From Burkholderiales bacterium (GTDB taxonomy: Bacteria; Pseudomonadota; Gammaproteobacteria; Burkholderiales; Burkholderiaceae_C), in assembly GCA_016702555.1 (NCBI GenBank), contig JADJDV010000002.1, positions 124,001 through 188,000 on the forward strand: a stretch of 64,000 nucleotides of DNA, given 5' to 3'. How positions within the stretch are numbered: the first letter of the stretch is position 1; every line of letters starts with the position of its first letter. Under the pieces are notes generated by a model that worked only from the letters and a program-made list of their open reading frames with translations, was not told the DNA's origin and searched no databases. Both the position numbers and the translations under genes were made by a program. Shown in pieces: positions 1 to 11,015 of the stretch.

Positions 1-24
1 AAAAAAGGCGCCCGAAGGCGCCTT
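1..24 (-). terminator. Rho-independent terminator of sodC
   Basis: Perfect 8-bp inverted repeat (5-12 with 17-24) with a 4-base loop. On the minus strand it reads into a run of six T. It lies 28 bases past the sodC stop codon, so it most likely ends that transcript. Confidence 0.85.
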
Positions 25-52
25 GACGGAAATGATGGGGCGCTTGGCTGGT

Positions 53-631
53 TCAATCCTGCTTGATCACCCCACACACCAGCCGCGCCCCCGCGTTGCC
101 GGTCGGCTGCGCATTCACGTCGTCCGGCGCAGCGTGCACGATCACGGCCTTGCCGATGATGCTGTTGGGGCCGCGCAGCTTCAGCGATGAACTGTTGAAG
201 CCGATGTTGGCGGTGCCTTTGGCGTCGGTCACCAGCTCGGGCATGTCGCCCAGGTGGTGCTTCCCGGAGCCGTGCGCGCCGTGCGGCTGGCTGGTGGGGT
301 TGAAGTGGCCACCGGCGCTGTTGAAGTCGGGCGACGAGCAATCGCCTTTTTCATGCACGTGGAAAGCGTGGCGTGCGTTGGGCGCCAGGCCGGTGACGCT
401 GCCGCTCGCGCTGACGATGTCGCGCACCTGCGAAAACTTCACCGCGCCCTGCGTGGGCGACTGCGGGTTGGGCAGCGCCGCGCCGCCAGCGGCCGACGTG
501 AGGCGGGCCGAGGCTTCGGTGCGCGGGTTGTTCTCGTTGGCTTCGCCGGTGTTGGTGTTGCTGGTGGCGCAGGCGGCCAGGCCAGCCACGGCGGCGGCCA
601 GGGCGGCGGTGCGCAGGACATGGGTTTTCAT
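53..631 (-). CDS. sodC: Cu/Zn superoxide dismutase, probable lipoprotein (SodC)
   Basis: Periplasmic enzyme that dismutates superoxide to oxygen and hydrogen peroxide. The 192-residue product starts with a signal peptide ending in a lipobox-like LAAC (Cys21), so it is probably membrane-anchored. Family ligands are visible: HVH at 91-93 and His166 for copper, His109 as the bridging residue, zinc ligands in the following His-rich loop with Asp129, and Cys98 and Cys186 for the disulfide. The His-rich stretch around 117-126 is typical of bacterial SodC. It stands alone in front of its own terminator; the permease upstream is on the same strand with only a short gap, so weak co-transcription is possible. 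Confidence 0.92.
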   Translation of the reverse strand: MKTHVLRTAALAAAVAGLAACATSNTNTGEANENNPRTEASARLTSAAGGAALPNPQSPTQGAVKFSQVRDIVSASGSVTGLAPNARHAFHVHEKGDCSSPDFNSAGGHFNPTSQPHGAHGSGKHHLGDMPELVTDAKGTANIGFNSSSLKLRGPNSIIGKAVIVHAAPDDVNAQPTGNAGARLVCGVIKQD

Positions 632-672
632 GGGCGTTCTCCTGTCAGACGATGGTTCACAAGCGCCTCATG

Positions 673-1959
673 TTAGGTGCGGCGCCTGAGCAGCGCGTGT
701 AGGAGAACGGCGCCAAAGGTGGCGGTGCCGATGCCGCCCAGCGCGAAGCTGCCGAACTGCAGCGTGAAGTCGCCCGTGCCCAGCACCAGCGTGATGGCGG
801 CGGTGAGCAGGTTGGCGGGCTGGCTGAAGTCGACCTGGTTGTCGATCCAGATCTTGGCGCCGGCGATGGTGATCAGGCCGAACACCACGATCGACACGCC
901 GCCCATCACCGGCAGCGGAATCGCCTGGATCAGCGCGCCGAACTTGGGGCTGAAGCCCAGCACCAGCGCCACCCCTGCCGCCACCACGAACACGGCGGTG
1001 GAATAGATGCGCGTGGCCGCCATCACGCCGATGTTCTCGGCGTAGGTGGTCACGCCGGTGCCGCCGACGCTGCCCGAGACCATGGTCGCCAGGCCGTCGG
1101 CGCCGAACGCGCGGCCGATGTAGGGGTCGAGGTTCTTGCCGGTCATGGCGGCCACGGCCTTGATGTGGCCCAGGTTTTCGGCCACCAGGATCAGCGCCAC
1201 CGGGGCGATCAGCAGCATGGCGCTGGGGTCGAACACCGGCGCGGTGAAGTTCGGCCAGCCGACCCAGGGCGCCTTGGCGATGCCGGAAAAATCCATCGGC
1301 TTGCCCAGGCCCATGCCATTGGCCAACAGCAGGTAGACCAGCGTCGCCAGCGCCAGCCCGACCAGGATCAGCAGACGCTGCACCATGCCGCGCGTGAACA
1401 CGGCCACCAGCGCCACGCAGACGAAGGTGACCAGCTGCATCCAGCTGTCGAAGTTGCCGGCCGCCATGTTCTTGACCGGGATGTGCGCCAGGTTCAGGCC
1501 GATCACCGCCACCACCGCGCCGGTCACCACCGGTGGCATCAGGCGCTCGATCCAGCCGGTGCCCACGGCCTGCACGATGGCGCCGATCAGCGTGTACAGC
1601 AGGCCGCAGGCGATGATGCCGCCCAGCGCCACGCCGATGTGGGCGTTGAGCCCCTGGCCGGCGTAGCCGGTGGCGGCGATCACCACGCCGATGAAGGCGA
1701 AGGATGAGCCCAGGTAGCTCGGCACCTTGCCGCCGGTGACGAAATAGAAGATCAGCGTGCCGATGCCGCTCATCAGGATCGCCAGGTTGGGGTCGAAGCC
1801 CATCAGGATCGGTGCCAGCACGGTGGCGCCGAACATGGCCACCACGTGCTGCACGCCCATGGCCGCGGTCTGCGGCCAGGGCAGGCGCTCGTCCGGGTCG
1901 ATGACGCCGCCGCCCGCCAGCGCGCTTGCCGGCCTTTCCTGCCAGTTCAACAGACTCAT
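673..1959 (-). CDS. NCS2-family uracil/xanthine permease (UraA/RutG-like)
   Basis: Inner-membrane proton-coupled nucleobase transporter of the NCS2 family; 428 residues with many hydrophobic helices. Two acidic family motifs are present, VAENLGHIK and TTYAENIGVMAATR, which match the two substrate- and proton-binding glutamates of UraA. I chose the ATG at 1959 because AAGGAG stands 6 bases upstream. The frame stays open a further 80 codons upstream, but that stretch is Arg/His-rich and non-membrane in character. Substrate (uracil, xanthine or another base) cannot be fixed from sequence. No nucleobase catabolic gene is adjacent. Confidence 0.88.
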   Translation of the reverse strand: MSLLNWQERPASALAGGGVIDPDERLPWPQTAAMGVQHVVAMFGATVLAPILMGFDPNLAILMSGIGTLIFYFVTGGKVPSYLGSSFAFIGVVIAATGYAGQGLNAHIGVALGGIIACGLLYTLIGAIVQAVGTGWIERLMPPVVTGAVVAVIGLNLAHIPVKNMAAGNFDSWMQLVTFVCVALVAVFTRGMVQRLLILVGLALATLVYLLLANGMGLGKPMDFSGIAKAPWVGWPNFTAPVFDPSAMLLIAPVALILVAENLGHIKAVAAMTGKNLDPYIGRAFGADGLATMVSGSVGGTGVTTYAENIGVMAATRIYSTAVFVVAAGVALVLGFSPKFGALIQAIPLPVMGGVSIVVFGLITIAGAKIWIDNQVDFSQPANLLTAAITLVLGTGDFTLQFGSFALGGIGTATFGAVLLHALLRRRT

Positions 1960-2075
1960 GCCTCGCTCCTTGTCGTGAAAAGTGGCGCAATGGTAAGAGC
2001 CCGGCGGGTTGGCGCCGCGTCGCGAGTGCAAAAAGGTGTCGGGCCCGGATTCCCGTTGCGCGCGGCCCTGCAGGA

Positions 2076-2531
2076 TCAGCGGTGCGTGCCGTGAATGTGG
2101 CTGCCTCGTGCTTGCGTGTCGCGCCGCGGTCGGTCGGCGGCAGCCTGTACCAGGCCGCTCAGGATGCCGCAGTGGACGGTGGTGCTGGCCTGGCGACACT
2201 GAGCGCGCAGCGCTTGCAACTGCTTTTCCAGCGCCCGCAGCGCGCGGATGCGGGTGGCGATGTGGCCGATGTGCTCGTCCAGCAGGCCGTTGACGGCGCC
2301 GCAGTCGGCGTCGGGCTGGTCGCGCCAGGCCAGCAGGGTGCGGATTTCGCCCAGCGACATGTCCAGCCCGCGCCCCTGGCGGATGAAGGCCAGGCGCTCG
2401 GCGTGCTCGGGGCCGTACACGCGGTAGTTGTTGTCGCCGCGCGCGGGCTCGGGCAGCAGGCCTTCACGCTCGTAATAGCGGATGGTGTCCACTGGTGTGT
2501 CGGTGGCCTGGGCGAGTTGGCTGATTTTCAT
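2076..2531 (-). CDS. cadR: MerR-family Cd/Pb/Zn-responsive regulator (CadR/PbrR type)
   Basis: Metal-sensing activator of the divergent P-type ATPase. From ATG 2531 the protein has 151 residues: an N-terminal MerR winged helix (KISQLAQATDTPVDTIRYYE), a long dimerisation helix, and the sensor cysteines Cys77, Cys112 and Cys121. Cysteines in these positions mark the CadR/PbrR branch rather than the mercury or copper branches. The tail GSHIHGTHR is His-containing, as in CadR proteins. An alternative ATG three codons upstream (2540) is possible. The shared spacer with the ATPase holds a perfect dyad operator, so it probably controls both directions. Confidence 0.9.
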   Translation of the reverse strand: MKISQLAQATDTPVDTIRYYEREGLLPEPARGDNNYRVYGPEHAERLAFIRQGRGLDMSLGEIRTLLAWRDQPDADCGAVNGLLDEHIGHIATRIRALRALEKQLQALRAQCRQASTTVHCGILSGLVQAAADRPRRDTQARGSHIHGTHR

Positions 2532-2549
2532 GAAGGCCATTGTCGTGAC

Positions 2550-2580
2550 TTGACCCTGGAGTTGCTCCAGGGTTTCCAAT
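2550..2580 (+). promoter_or_regulatory. MerR-type promoter/operator of the P-type ATPase
   Basis: TTGACC (-35, 2550-2555) and TCCAAT (-10, 2575-2580) are separated by 19 bp, the overlong spacer typical of MerR-family-activated promoters. A perfect 8-bp inverted repeat (ACCCTGGA at 2553-2560 and TCCAGGGT at 2566-2573, 5-bp centre) fills the spacer. The predicted transcription start falls at about the A of the ATG at 2587. Confidence 0.88.
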
Positions 2581-2586
2581 CGGGCC

Positions 2587-4836
<2,250 letters not shown>

Positions 4837-4888
4837 CTTCTCACCCCGTTGCGCAATAAAGGGGAACGCTGCTTGCGCTGCGGAAGCG

Positions 4889-5995
4889 TCAACCGCGCCC
4901 GATGACCCAGCCGCTTGCCGCGGGTGCGCCTTCGATCTCGTCCACCAGCCTGAGCAGCGGCGTCAGCTCGCGGTAGCGCCCGGCGGTGTGGCGGATGTAG
5001 GCGATGAAGCGCGGCACGTCGGCCAGGTACTTGGGCTTGCCGTCGCGCAGCGTCAGGCGCGCGAAGATGCCCGCCACCTTCAGGTGCCGCTGCAATCCCA
5101 TCCACTCGACCGCGCGCCAGAAGGCGCCGAAATCGCTGTGCCAGTCCTCGAAGTCCAGCAGGCTTAAGCGGCGCGCGCGCTCCCAGTAGCGCACCGTGAT
5201 GTCGAGCACGAAGTCCTCGTCCCAGCTCAGGAAGGCGTCGCGCATCAGGCTGGCGATGTCGTAGGTGACGGGGCCGTACACGGCGTCCTGGAAGTCGAGC
5301 ACGCCGAGGGGGGCTTCGACCGCGCCGGCCATCAAGTTCCGCGGCATGAAGTCGCGGTGCACGTACACCGTCGGCGTGGCCAGATTGCGTGCCACGATCA
5401 GGTCGAAGCTCTTGTCCAGGGTCTCGCGCAACGCGTCAGAGATGACCACACCGCGGTGCTGCGCCAGATACCAGTCGGGGAACAGCGCCAGCTCGCGCCG
5501 CAGCAGCGCGTCGTCGTAGGGCGGCAGCTGGCCGGGTTGCGAGGCCTGCTGCCATTGCAGCAGCGCATCGATGGCCTGCAGATAGAGCGGGCGATTGGCC
5601 TCGGGCCGCTCGCGGTCGATCGCCTCCATCATGGTGCGCGCGCCCAGGTCGGTCAGCAGCAGAAAACCGTGCGTCTGGTCCCAGTCCAGCACCTGCGGCA
5701 CGTTCAGGCCGGCGGCCTGCATCAGGCCGGCGACGTGGACGAAGGGGGCGCTGTTCTCCTGTGCCGGCGGCGCGTCCATGACGATGCGGGTGGCGCCGTC
5801 CTCGGTGTCGAGGCGGAAGTAGCGCCGGAAGCTCGCGTCCGCCGAGGCGATGCGCAAGCTGGCGGGCCGAAGGCGCTGCGTCGGCGCCACGCGCGCCAGC
5901 CAGGTGTCGAAGGCGGCCTGGCGCGCCGGATCGGTCCAGCCGACCGCGGCGGCGCCGCTGGGGTTGGCGGGGGCTGGGAAACCGGCATCGCTCAT
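4889..5995 (-). CDS. amgK: N-acetylmuramate/N-acetylglucosamine 1-kinase (AmgK-like phosphotransferase)
   Basis: Aminoglycoside-phosphotransferase-fold kinase of 368 residues. In the cell-wall recycling route known from Pseudomonas it phosphorylates MurNAc at C1, bypassing de novo UDP-MurNAc synthesis. Visible kinase motifs are the catalytic loop HRDFMPRN and the metal-binding LDFQDAVYGP. It is divergent from lptD, the arrangement known for amgK. The usual partner murU does not follow; the downstream neighbour is the convergent metal pump. A TAGAAT box (6005-6010, minus strand) lies only 9 bases before the ATG, implying a very short leader. General APH-family assignment is certain; substrate rests on context. 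Confidence 0.82.
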   Translation of the reverse strand: MSDAGFPAPANPSGAAAVGWTDPARQAAFDTWLARVAPTQRLRPASLRIASADASFRRYFRLDTEDGATRIVMDAPPAQENSAPFVHVAGLMQAAGLNVPQVLDWDQTHGFLLLTDLGARTMMEAIDRERPEANRPLYLQAIDALLQWQQASQPGQLPPYDDALLRRELALFPDWYLAQHRGVVISDALRETLDKSFDLIVARNLATPTVYVHRDFMPRNLMAGAVEAPLGVLDFQDAVYGPVTYDIASLMRDAFLSWDEDFVLDITVRYWERARRLSLLDFEDWHSDFGAFWRAVEWMGLQRHLKVAGIFARLTLRDGKPKYLADVPRFIAYIRHTAGRYRELTPLLRLVDEIEGAPAASGWVIGRG

Positions 5996-6130
5996 GGATA
6001 ATCGATTCTAGAGCGTGCCGGCGAGCGGCTGACCCCTGCCGCGCGCCGATCCGACCCCATTCGCAGTGCACGTGTCGTCGCCCCCCTCCCATCGAACCCG
6101 CGCGCGCCGCGCGGCGGCGGCTGGCAGTGC

Positions 6131-8443
6131 GTGCGGTCGCCCTGGCCAGCGGGGCTGCTGGCCGGCGGTGTGGCCGCCCAGCCCGAGCCGGCGCTGCGCC
6201 TGCGCGCCACGCCCCTGCTGGCCGAGCAGCCACCCGAGGGGCAGCCGCCCGCTTTCGTGCAAGGCGATCGCATCAGCGGCCGCACCGATCTGGAAACGGT
6301 GATCGAAGGCGACGCCGAGCTGCGCCGCCCCGGCCTGACGCTGCGCGCCGATCGCATGACGCACGACCAGACCACCGACATCGCCACCGTCAGGGGCGCG
6401 GTGCGCCTCAATGCCAAGGGCGACCGCTACACCGCCACCGAGGGCCAGTTGCAGATCGATGCCTTCGAGGGCTTCTTTCTGCAGCCCAGCTACGAGTTCC
6501 TAGCCACCGGCGCGCATGGCCGCGCCGAGCGCGTCGAGCTGCACGACCCCGACCGCGCCACGGTGCTGCACGGCACCTACACCACCTGCCGCATCGACGC
6601 GCCCGACGCGCTGCCCGACTGGATCCTGCGCGCCGACCGGCTCGAACTCGACCAGGAAAACGACGAGGGCCGCGCCGAGGGCGCGGTGCTGGAGTTCAAG
6701 GGCGTGCCGATCCTGCCGGTGCCGGCGCTGACCTTCCCCTTGAGCGAGCGGCGCAAGTCGGGCTGGTTGCCGCCCACCCTCGGCATCGACAACAAGAGCG
6801 GCCTCGACCTGTCGGTGCCCTATTACTGGAACATCGCGCCGCAGCGCGACGCCACCCTGACACCCGGCCTGATGCTGCGCCGCGGCGTCGATGCCAGCGG
6901 TGAGTTCCGCTATCTGGAGAACAACTACAAGGGGCAGTTGAACGCCCATGTGATGCCCAACGACCGGCTGCGCCAGCGCGACCGCTGGGCGCTGTTCGCG
7001 CGCCACCACGGCAGTCTCGACTCCGGCATCGACGCCATCGGCGGTGTCGGCCTCAACCTGAACCTCAACCGCGTCAGCGACAACGACTATTGGCGCGACT
7101 TCAGCCGCAAGGGCCTGTCGCTGACCACCCGCCTGCTCGCCAACGACGGTTCGCTGAGTTGGGGGCACGGCGACTTCGGCTTCACCGCGCGCGCGCTCAA
7201 ATGGCAGACGCTGCAGGACGTCAATGCGCCGATCGTGCCGCCCTATGACCGGCTGCCGCAGTTGACCGGGCGCTGGGGCAAGCTCAACGACCGCGGCTTC
7301 GACTACTCGGTCGACGCCGACTTCACCCGCTTCCGCGGCGACCGCTTCTGGACCCAGCAACCCGATGCAGACCGCGCGCTGATGCACGCCCAGCTGGCGC
7401 ACCCGTTCGTGCGGCCCTGGGGCTTCATCACGCCCAAGGCGCAGCTGCACGCCACCAGCTACCGCTTCGACGGCACCCTGTCCGACGGCGCCAGTTCGGC
7501 CAGCCGCGTGCTGCCCACGCTCAGCCTCGACAGCGGCCTGGTGTTCGAGCGCCCGGCGCGCTATTTCGGCCGCGTCTTCACGCAGACGCTGGAGCCGCGC
7601 CTGATGTATGTCTACACGCCGTACCGCGACCAGAGTCGGCTGCCCAACTACGACTCCGGCCTGTACGACTTCAACTTCGCCACCATCTGGTCCGAGAACG
7701 CCTTCGCCGGCCACGACCGCATCGTCGACAACAACCTGGTCACGGCTGGGCTGACCACGCGCCTGCTCGATCCCGACAGCGGCGCCGAGGCGGTGCGCCT
7801 GGACATCGCGCAGCGCTACCGCTTCTCCGGCCAGCAGGTGGTGCTGCCCGGCGGCACACCCACCCACCGCGGCCTGTCGGACATCATGCTCGGCGCCGGC
7901 ATCAACTGGGATCCGCGCTGGGCCTTCGACACCGTGGTGCAGTACAACCCCGATACCCGGCGCTCGACCCGCACCACCGTGCTCGGTCGCTGGTCGCCCG
8001 GGCCGTTTCGTACGCTGAGCCTGGCCTACCGCCATCAGCGCGACCTGAAAAGCGAATCGGTCGACGTCGGCTGGCAATGGCCGCTGGCCGCGCTGACCGG
8101 CGGACGGCCCGAGCTCGGCGCCAGCCGCCCGAGCGGTGGCAGCAGCTGCAACGGCCAGTGGTACAGCGTCGGCCGGCTGAACTACAGCCTGCAGGACCGC
8201 AAGCTGGTCGACGCCATCCTGGGGCTCGAATACGATGCCGGCTGCTGGATCGGCCGCGTGGTGCTGGAGCAGTTGCACAGCTCGACCACCTCGGCCACGC
8301 GGCGCATCATGTTCCAGCTTGAGTTCGTCGGCCTGTCGCGGCTCGGCAGCAACCCGTTGCGTACGCTGCGCAACAACATTCCGCGTTACCAGTACCTGCG
8401 CCAGGAAGTCACGGCGCCGAGCCGTTTCACAGAATATGACTAA
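6131..8443 (+). CDS. lptD: LPS-assembly outer-membrane protein LptD
   Basis: Outer-membrane beta-barrel that, with LptE, inserts lipopolysaccharide into the outer leaflet. The readable frame gives about 770 residues: an LptA-like jellyroll near the N-terminus (about 30-190) followed by a long barrel rich in alternating aromatic and polar residues. A Cys in TYTTCRID and two in the C-terminal region (SSCNGQW, DAGCWIG) may form the inter-domain disulfides. The start is uncertain: only a GTG at 6131 opens this frame and it leaves a stub of signal peptide. The frame one base off carries an Arg-rich n-region and hydrophobic core, so a one-base insertion in the GGGG run near 6149-6152 is suspected. 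Next to surA and rsmA, as is usual. Confidence 0.9.
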   Translation: MRSPWPAGLLAGGVAAQPEPALRLRATPLLAEQPPEGQPPAFVQGDRISGRTDLETVIEGDAELRRPGLTLRADRMTHDQTTDIATVRGAVRLNAKGDRYTATEGQLQIDAFEGFFLQPSYEFLATGAHGRAERVELHDPDRATVLHGTYTTCRIDAPDALPDWILRADRLELDQENDEGRAEGAVLEFKGVPILPVPALTFPLSERRKSGWLPPTLGIDNKSGLDLSVPYYWNIAPQRDATLTPGLMLRRGVDASGEFRYLENNYKGQLNAHVMPNDRLRQRDRWALFARHHGSLDSGIDAIGGVGLNLNLNRVSDNDYWRDFSRKGLSLTTRLLANDGSLSWGHGDFGFTARALKWQTLQDVNAPIVPPYDRLPQLTGRWGKLNDRGFDYSVDADFTRFRGDRFWTQQPDADRALMHAQLAHPFVRPWGFITPKAQLHATSYRFDGTLSDGASSASRVLPTLSLDSGLVFERPARYFGRVFTQTLEPRLMYVYTPYRDQSRLPNYDSGLYDFNFATIWSENAFAGHDRIVDNNLVTAGLTTRLLDPDSGAEAVRLDIAQRYRFSGQQVVLPGGTPTHRGLSDIMLGAGINWDPRWAFDTVVQYNPDTRRSTRTTVLGRWSPGPFRTLSLAYRHQRDLKSESVDVGWQWPLAALTGGRPELGASRPSGGSSCNGQWYSVGRLNYSLQDRKLVDAILGLEYDAGCWIGRVVLEQLHSSTTSATRRIMFQLEFVGLSRLGSNPLRTLRNNIPRYQYLRQEVTAPSRFTEYD

Positions 8444-8552
8444 GCCCCCTGAGGCGCTGCGCGCCTTCCGCCCTGAAGGGGGGACACCGCTGGTGGCCGG
8501 CACCGGTCCGGCCACGGCGGTTGCTGGTTCGGCCTGCTCCGCGGCCATCGGT
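8444..8552 (+). repeat. Dispersed intergenic repeat, copy 1
   Basis: Starts one base after the lptD stop. It shares the order of blocks with three other copies in the window: a C-rich CCCCTGAG start, CGCTGCGCGCCTTC, a run of G, a GGCCGG-rich middle and the end CTGCTCCGCGGCCA. This copy has the hairpin CCTTC/GAAGG. Function unknown. Confidence 0.75.
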
Positions 8553-8603
8553 CCGGTGTCCGTGGCGCAGCGGGACGCTTATGGCCCATTTAGGAGAAGC
8601 AAG

Positions 8604-10118
8604 ATGCCCTTCATTCCTTCCAGGCTGGCCCGAGCCCACGGGCTGCTGTGGCTGATTGCGTGTGCGGCGCTGGCGCTGCCGGCGCAGGCGCAGGCGCAGA
8701 CCCAGCCCAGCGCTAAGCGCCAGGCGGCGCCGACGAAAAAGGCGCCCGCCAAGAAGCCGCAGGCCAAGAAGCCACCGGCCAAGCCGGCCGCGGCACCGGC
8801 TGCGGCGGCGCCCGCGGCGGTCGTACCTGCGCCTGTCGCTTCGGCGCCGGCGCGGGCGCCGGCGCCGGTCAGCAGCGCGCCGCGCGAGGCCGACTTCATC
8901 GTTGCCGTGGTCAACCGCGAGCCGCTCACCAACCACGAGGTGCGCGCGCGCATGGCGCGGGCGCAGCGCCAGCTGGACGGACGCGGCCAGGGCGCGCCGT
9001 CCAGCGAGGCGCTGCGCAAGGAGATGCTCGAGCGCCTGATCGCCGAGCGTGCCCAGCTGCAGTACGCGCGCGAGCACGGCCTGAAGGTCGACGACGCCGC
9101 GCTGGCCCAGGCCGAGTTGGCGATCGCGCGCCAGAACCAGCTCGCCACCGTCGAGGAACTGCACCGCCGCGTGCAGCAGGAAGGCCTGACGCTGGCCGAG
9201 TTCCGCGACGACGTGCGCAACCAGGTGCTGCTGGCGCGCCTGCGCGAGCGCGAGATCGAGCCGCGCATCAAGGTCAGCGACAGCGAGGTCGAGGCCTACA
9301 TCCGCGAGCAGACCGGCGCCGCCGCCGGCCAGCTCGAACTGAACCTGGCGATGATCCTCGTTGCCGTGCCCGAGGGCGCCAGCGCCACCGAGACCGCCCG
9401 CCTGCAGGTGCGCGCCGACGAGGTGGCGCGGCGCGCACGCGGCGGTGAGGACTTCGCCAAACTGGCACAGGAATACTCCGACGCCAACAACCGCGGCCGC
9501 GACGGCGGCGTGCTGGGCCTGCGCCCGGCCGACCGCTACCCCGAGCTGTTCGTGCGCCACACCCAGCGCGCGCGCGTCGGCGACATCGTCGGCCCGGTCA
9601 AGTCGGACGCTGGCTTTCACCTGCTCAAGGTGCTGGAGCGCCAGCAGAACAAGGACCTGCCCGAAGTGCGCATCCCGCAGACGCATGCGCGCCACATCCT
9701 GCTGCGCGTCGGCCCGACACAGAGCGAGCAGGTCGCGCGCGAGCGCGCCGCCGACTTCCGGCGCCGCATCCAGGCGGGCCAGGCCAGCTTCGAGGAACTG
9801 GCGCGCCAGCACTCGCAGGACGACAGTGCGGCCGAGGGCGGCGATCTGGGCTGGGCCAACCCAGGGCAGTTCGTGCCCGAGTTCGAGCAGGCCATGAACA
9901 ACCTCGACGCCGGCGCGATCAGCGAACCGCTGGTGAGCCGCTTCGGCGTGCACCTGATCCGCGTCGACGGACGACGTGAGCAGGTGCTCACTGCCGCCGA
10001 GCAGCGCCAGCTGGCGCGCAACATGCTGCGCGAGCGCAAGGCGCAGGAGGCCTTCGAGACCTGGGCGCAGGAAGTGCGCGGGCGCGCCTACGTCGAGTAC
10101 CGCGAGCCGCCGAGATGA
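8604..10118 (+). CDS. surA: Periplasmic chaperone/peptidyl-prolyl isomerase SurA
   Basis: Assists folding of outer-membrane proteins, including LptD. 504 residues from ATG 8604, which has AGGAGA upstream. Signal peptide ends near ALPAQAQAQ. An unusual Ala/Pro/Lys-rich segment (about 33-93, repeated AKKP and PAAAP units) follows before the SurA N-terminal helical domain. Two parvulin-type PpiC domains are visible at about 240-345 (with DGGVLGL) and 360-460 (with GGDLGW). The low-complexity linker makes it longer than the E. coli protein (428 residues). Between lptD and rsmA; each junction carries one copy of the intergenic repeat. Confidence 0.94.
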   Translation: MPFIPSRLARAHGLLWLIACAALALPAQAQAQTQPSAKRQAAPTKKAPAKKPQAKKPPAKPAAAPAAAAPAAVVPAPVASAPARAPAPVSSAPREADFIVAVVNREPLTNHEVRARMARAQRQLDGRGQGAPSSEALRKEMLERLIAERAQLQYAREHGLKVDDAALAQAELAIARQNQLATVEELHRRVQQEGLTLAEFRDDVRNQVLLARLREREIEPRIKVSDSEVEAYIREQTGAAAGQLELNLAMILVAVPEGASATETARLQVRADEVARRARGGEDFAKLAQEYSDANNRGRDGGVLGLRPADRYPELFVRHTQRARVGDIVGPVKSDAGFHLLKVLERQQNKDLPEVRIPQTHARHILLRVGPTQSEQVARERAADFRRRIQAGQASFEELARQHSQDDSAAEGGDLGWANPGQFVPEFEQAMNNLDAGAISEPLVSRFGVHLIRVDGRREQVLTAAEQRQLARNMLRERKAQEAFETWAQEVRGRAYVEYREPPR

Positions 10119-10121
10119 TGT

Positions 10122-10222
10122 CCCCCCTGAGTCGCTGCGCGCCTTCCCCCCGGGGGGACGCCGCCAGTGGCCGGGCCAAGCCCGCGCCACGGCGGCCGCT
10201 GGCATGGCTTGCTCCGCAGCCA
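10122..10222 (+). repeat. Dispersed intergenic repeat, copy 2
   Basis: Begins three bases after the surA stop with CCCCCCTGAGTCGCTGC. It contains a perfect palindrome of six C and six G flanked by T and A (10145-10158), then the GGCCGGGCC block, and ends in GCTCCGCAGCCA. Same block order as copies 1, 3 and 4. Confidence 0.8.
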
Positions 10223-10250
10223 CTCGACGTCGAGGCCTTGTGCTGCCTGG

Positions 10251-11015
10251 ATGAAGCACATTCCCCGCAAGCGCTTCGGCCAGCACTTCCTGGCCGACCC
10301 GGCCATCATTGACGCCATCGTGCGCGCCATCGACCCGCGGCCGGGTCAGGCCATGGTCGAGATCGGGCCAGGGCTGGCGGCGCTGACGCAGCCGCTGGTC
10401 GAGCGCCTGGGCCGGCTCACCGTGATCGAGCTGGACCGCGACCTGGCGGCGCGGCTGCGCGCGCATGCGCAGCTGGAGGTGATCGAGGCCGACGTGCTGA
10501 AGGTGGATTTCACGCAGCTGGCGGCGCCCGCGCCCGGCCTGCGCGTGGTCGGCAACCTGCCCTACAACATCTCCACGCCCATCCTGTTTCATCTGCTGCC
10601 CGGCGCCGCGCACATCCAGGACCAGCACTTCATGCTGCAAAAGGAAGTCATCGACCGCATGGTCGCCGCGCCCGCCACGGCCGACTACGGCCGCCTGTCG
10701 GTGATGCTGCAGTGGCGCTACGCGATGGAAAACGTGCTGTTCGTGCCGCCCGAATCGTTCGACCCGCCACCGCGCGTTGACAGTGCCGTGGTGCGCATGC
10801 TGCCGCGCACCGACTTCGTGCCGCTCGACCTGGCGGCGTTGTCCGAACTGGTGCAGATCGCCTTCAGCCAGCGCCGCAAGCTGCTGCGCCACACACTGGG
10901 CAAGTGGCTGGATGCGCGCGGCTTTGCGGGCGACTTCGATGTACAGCGGCGCGCCGAGGAAGTGTCGGTGTCAGAGTACCTGGCACTGGCTGAGCGGGTG
11001 TCGGGCGGAGGCTGA
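10251..11015 (+). CDS. rsmA: 16S rRNA (adenine-N6,N6)-dimethyltransferase RsmA/KsgA
   Basis: Dimethylates two adjacent adenines in the 3' helix of 16S rRNA during 30S maturation. 254 residues from ATG 10251 (MKHIPRKRFGQHFL, the typical family start). The SAM-binding motif VEIGPGLAALT and the catalytic motif NLPYNIS are both present. The frame is open upstream through the repeat, but family length supports the chosen start. Third gene of lptD-surA-rsmA. Its 3' end is overlapped antisense by the read-through form of the neighbouring thioredoxin gene. Confidence 0.94.
   Translation: MKHIPRKRFGQHFLADPAIIDAIVRAIDPRPGQAMVEIGPGLAALTQPLVERLGRLTVIELDRDLAARLRAHAQLEVIEADVLKVDFTQLAAPAPGLRVVGNLPYNISTPILFHLLPGAAHIQDQHFMLQKEVIDRMVAAPATADYGRLSVMLQWRYAMENVLFVPPESFDPPPRVDSAVVRMLPRTDFVPLDLAALSELVQIAFSQRRKLLRHTLGKWLDARGFAGDFDVQRRAEEVSVSEYLALAERVSGGG

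Noticed and set aside
1960..2199. N-terminal extension of the NCS2 permease
   Set aside because: A good ribosome-binding site and family start lie at 1959; the extension is Arg/His-rich and not membrane-like.
6500..8548. 682-codon open frame antisense to lptD
   Set aside because: Gln/Val/Ala/Gly/Arg-rich composition typical of shadows in GC-rich genes, no family motifs, and fully opposite a well-conserved gene.
8427..10892. 821-codon open frame antisense to surA and rsmA
   Set aside because: Crosses two real genes and a repeat, with no domain signature or ribosome-binding site.
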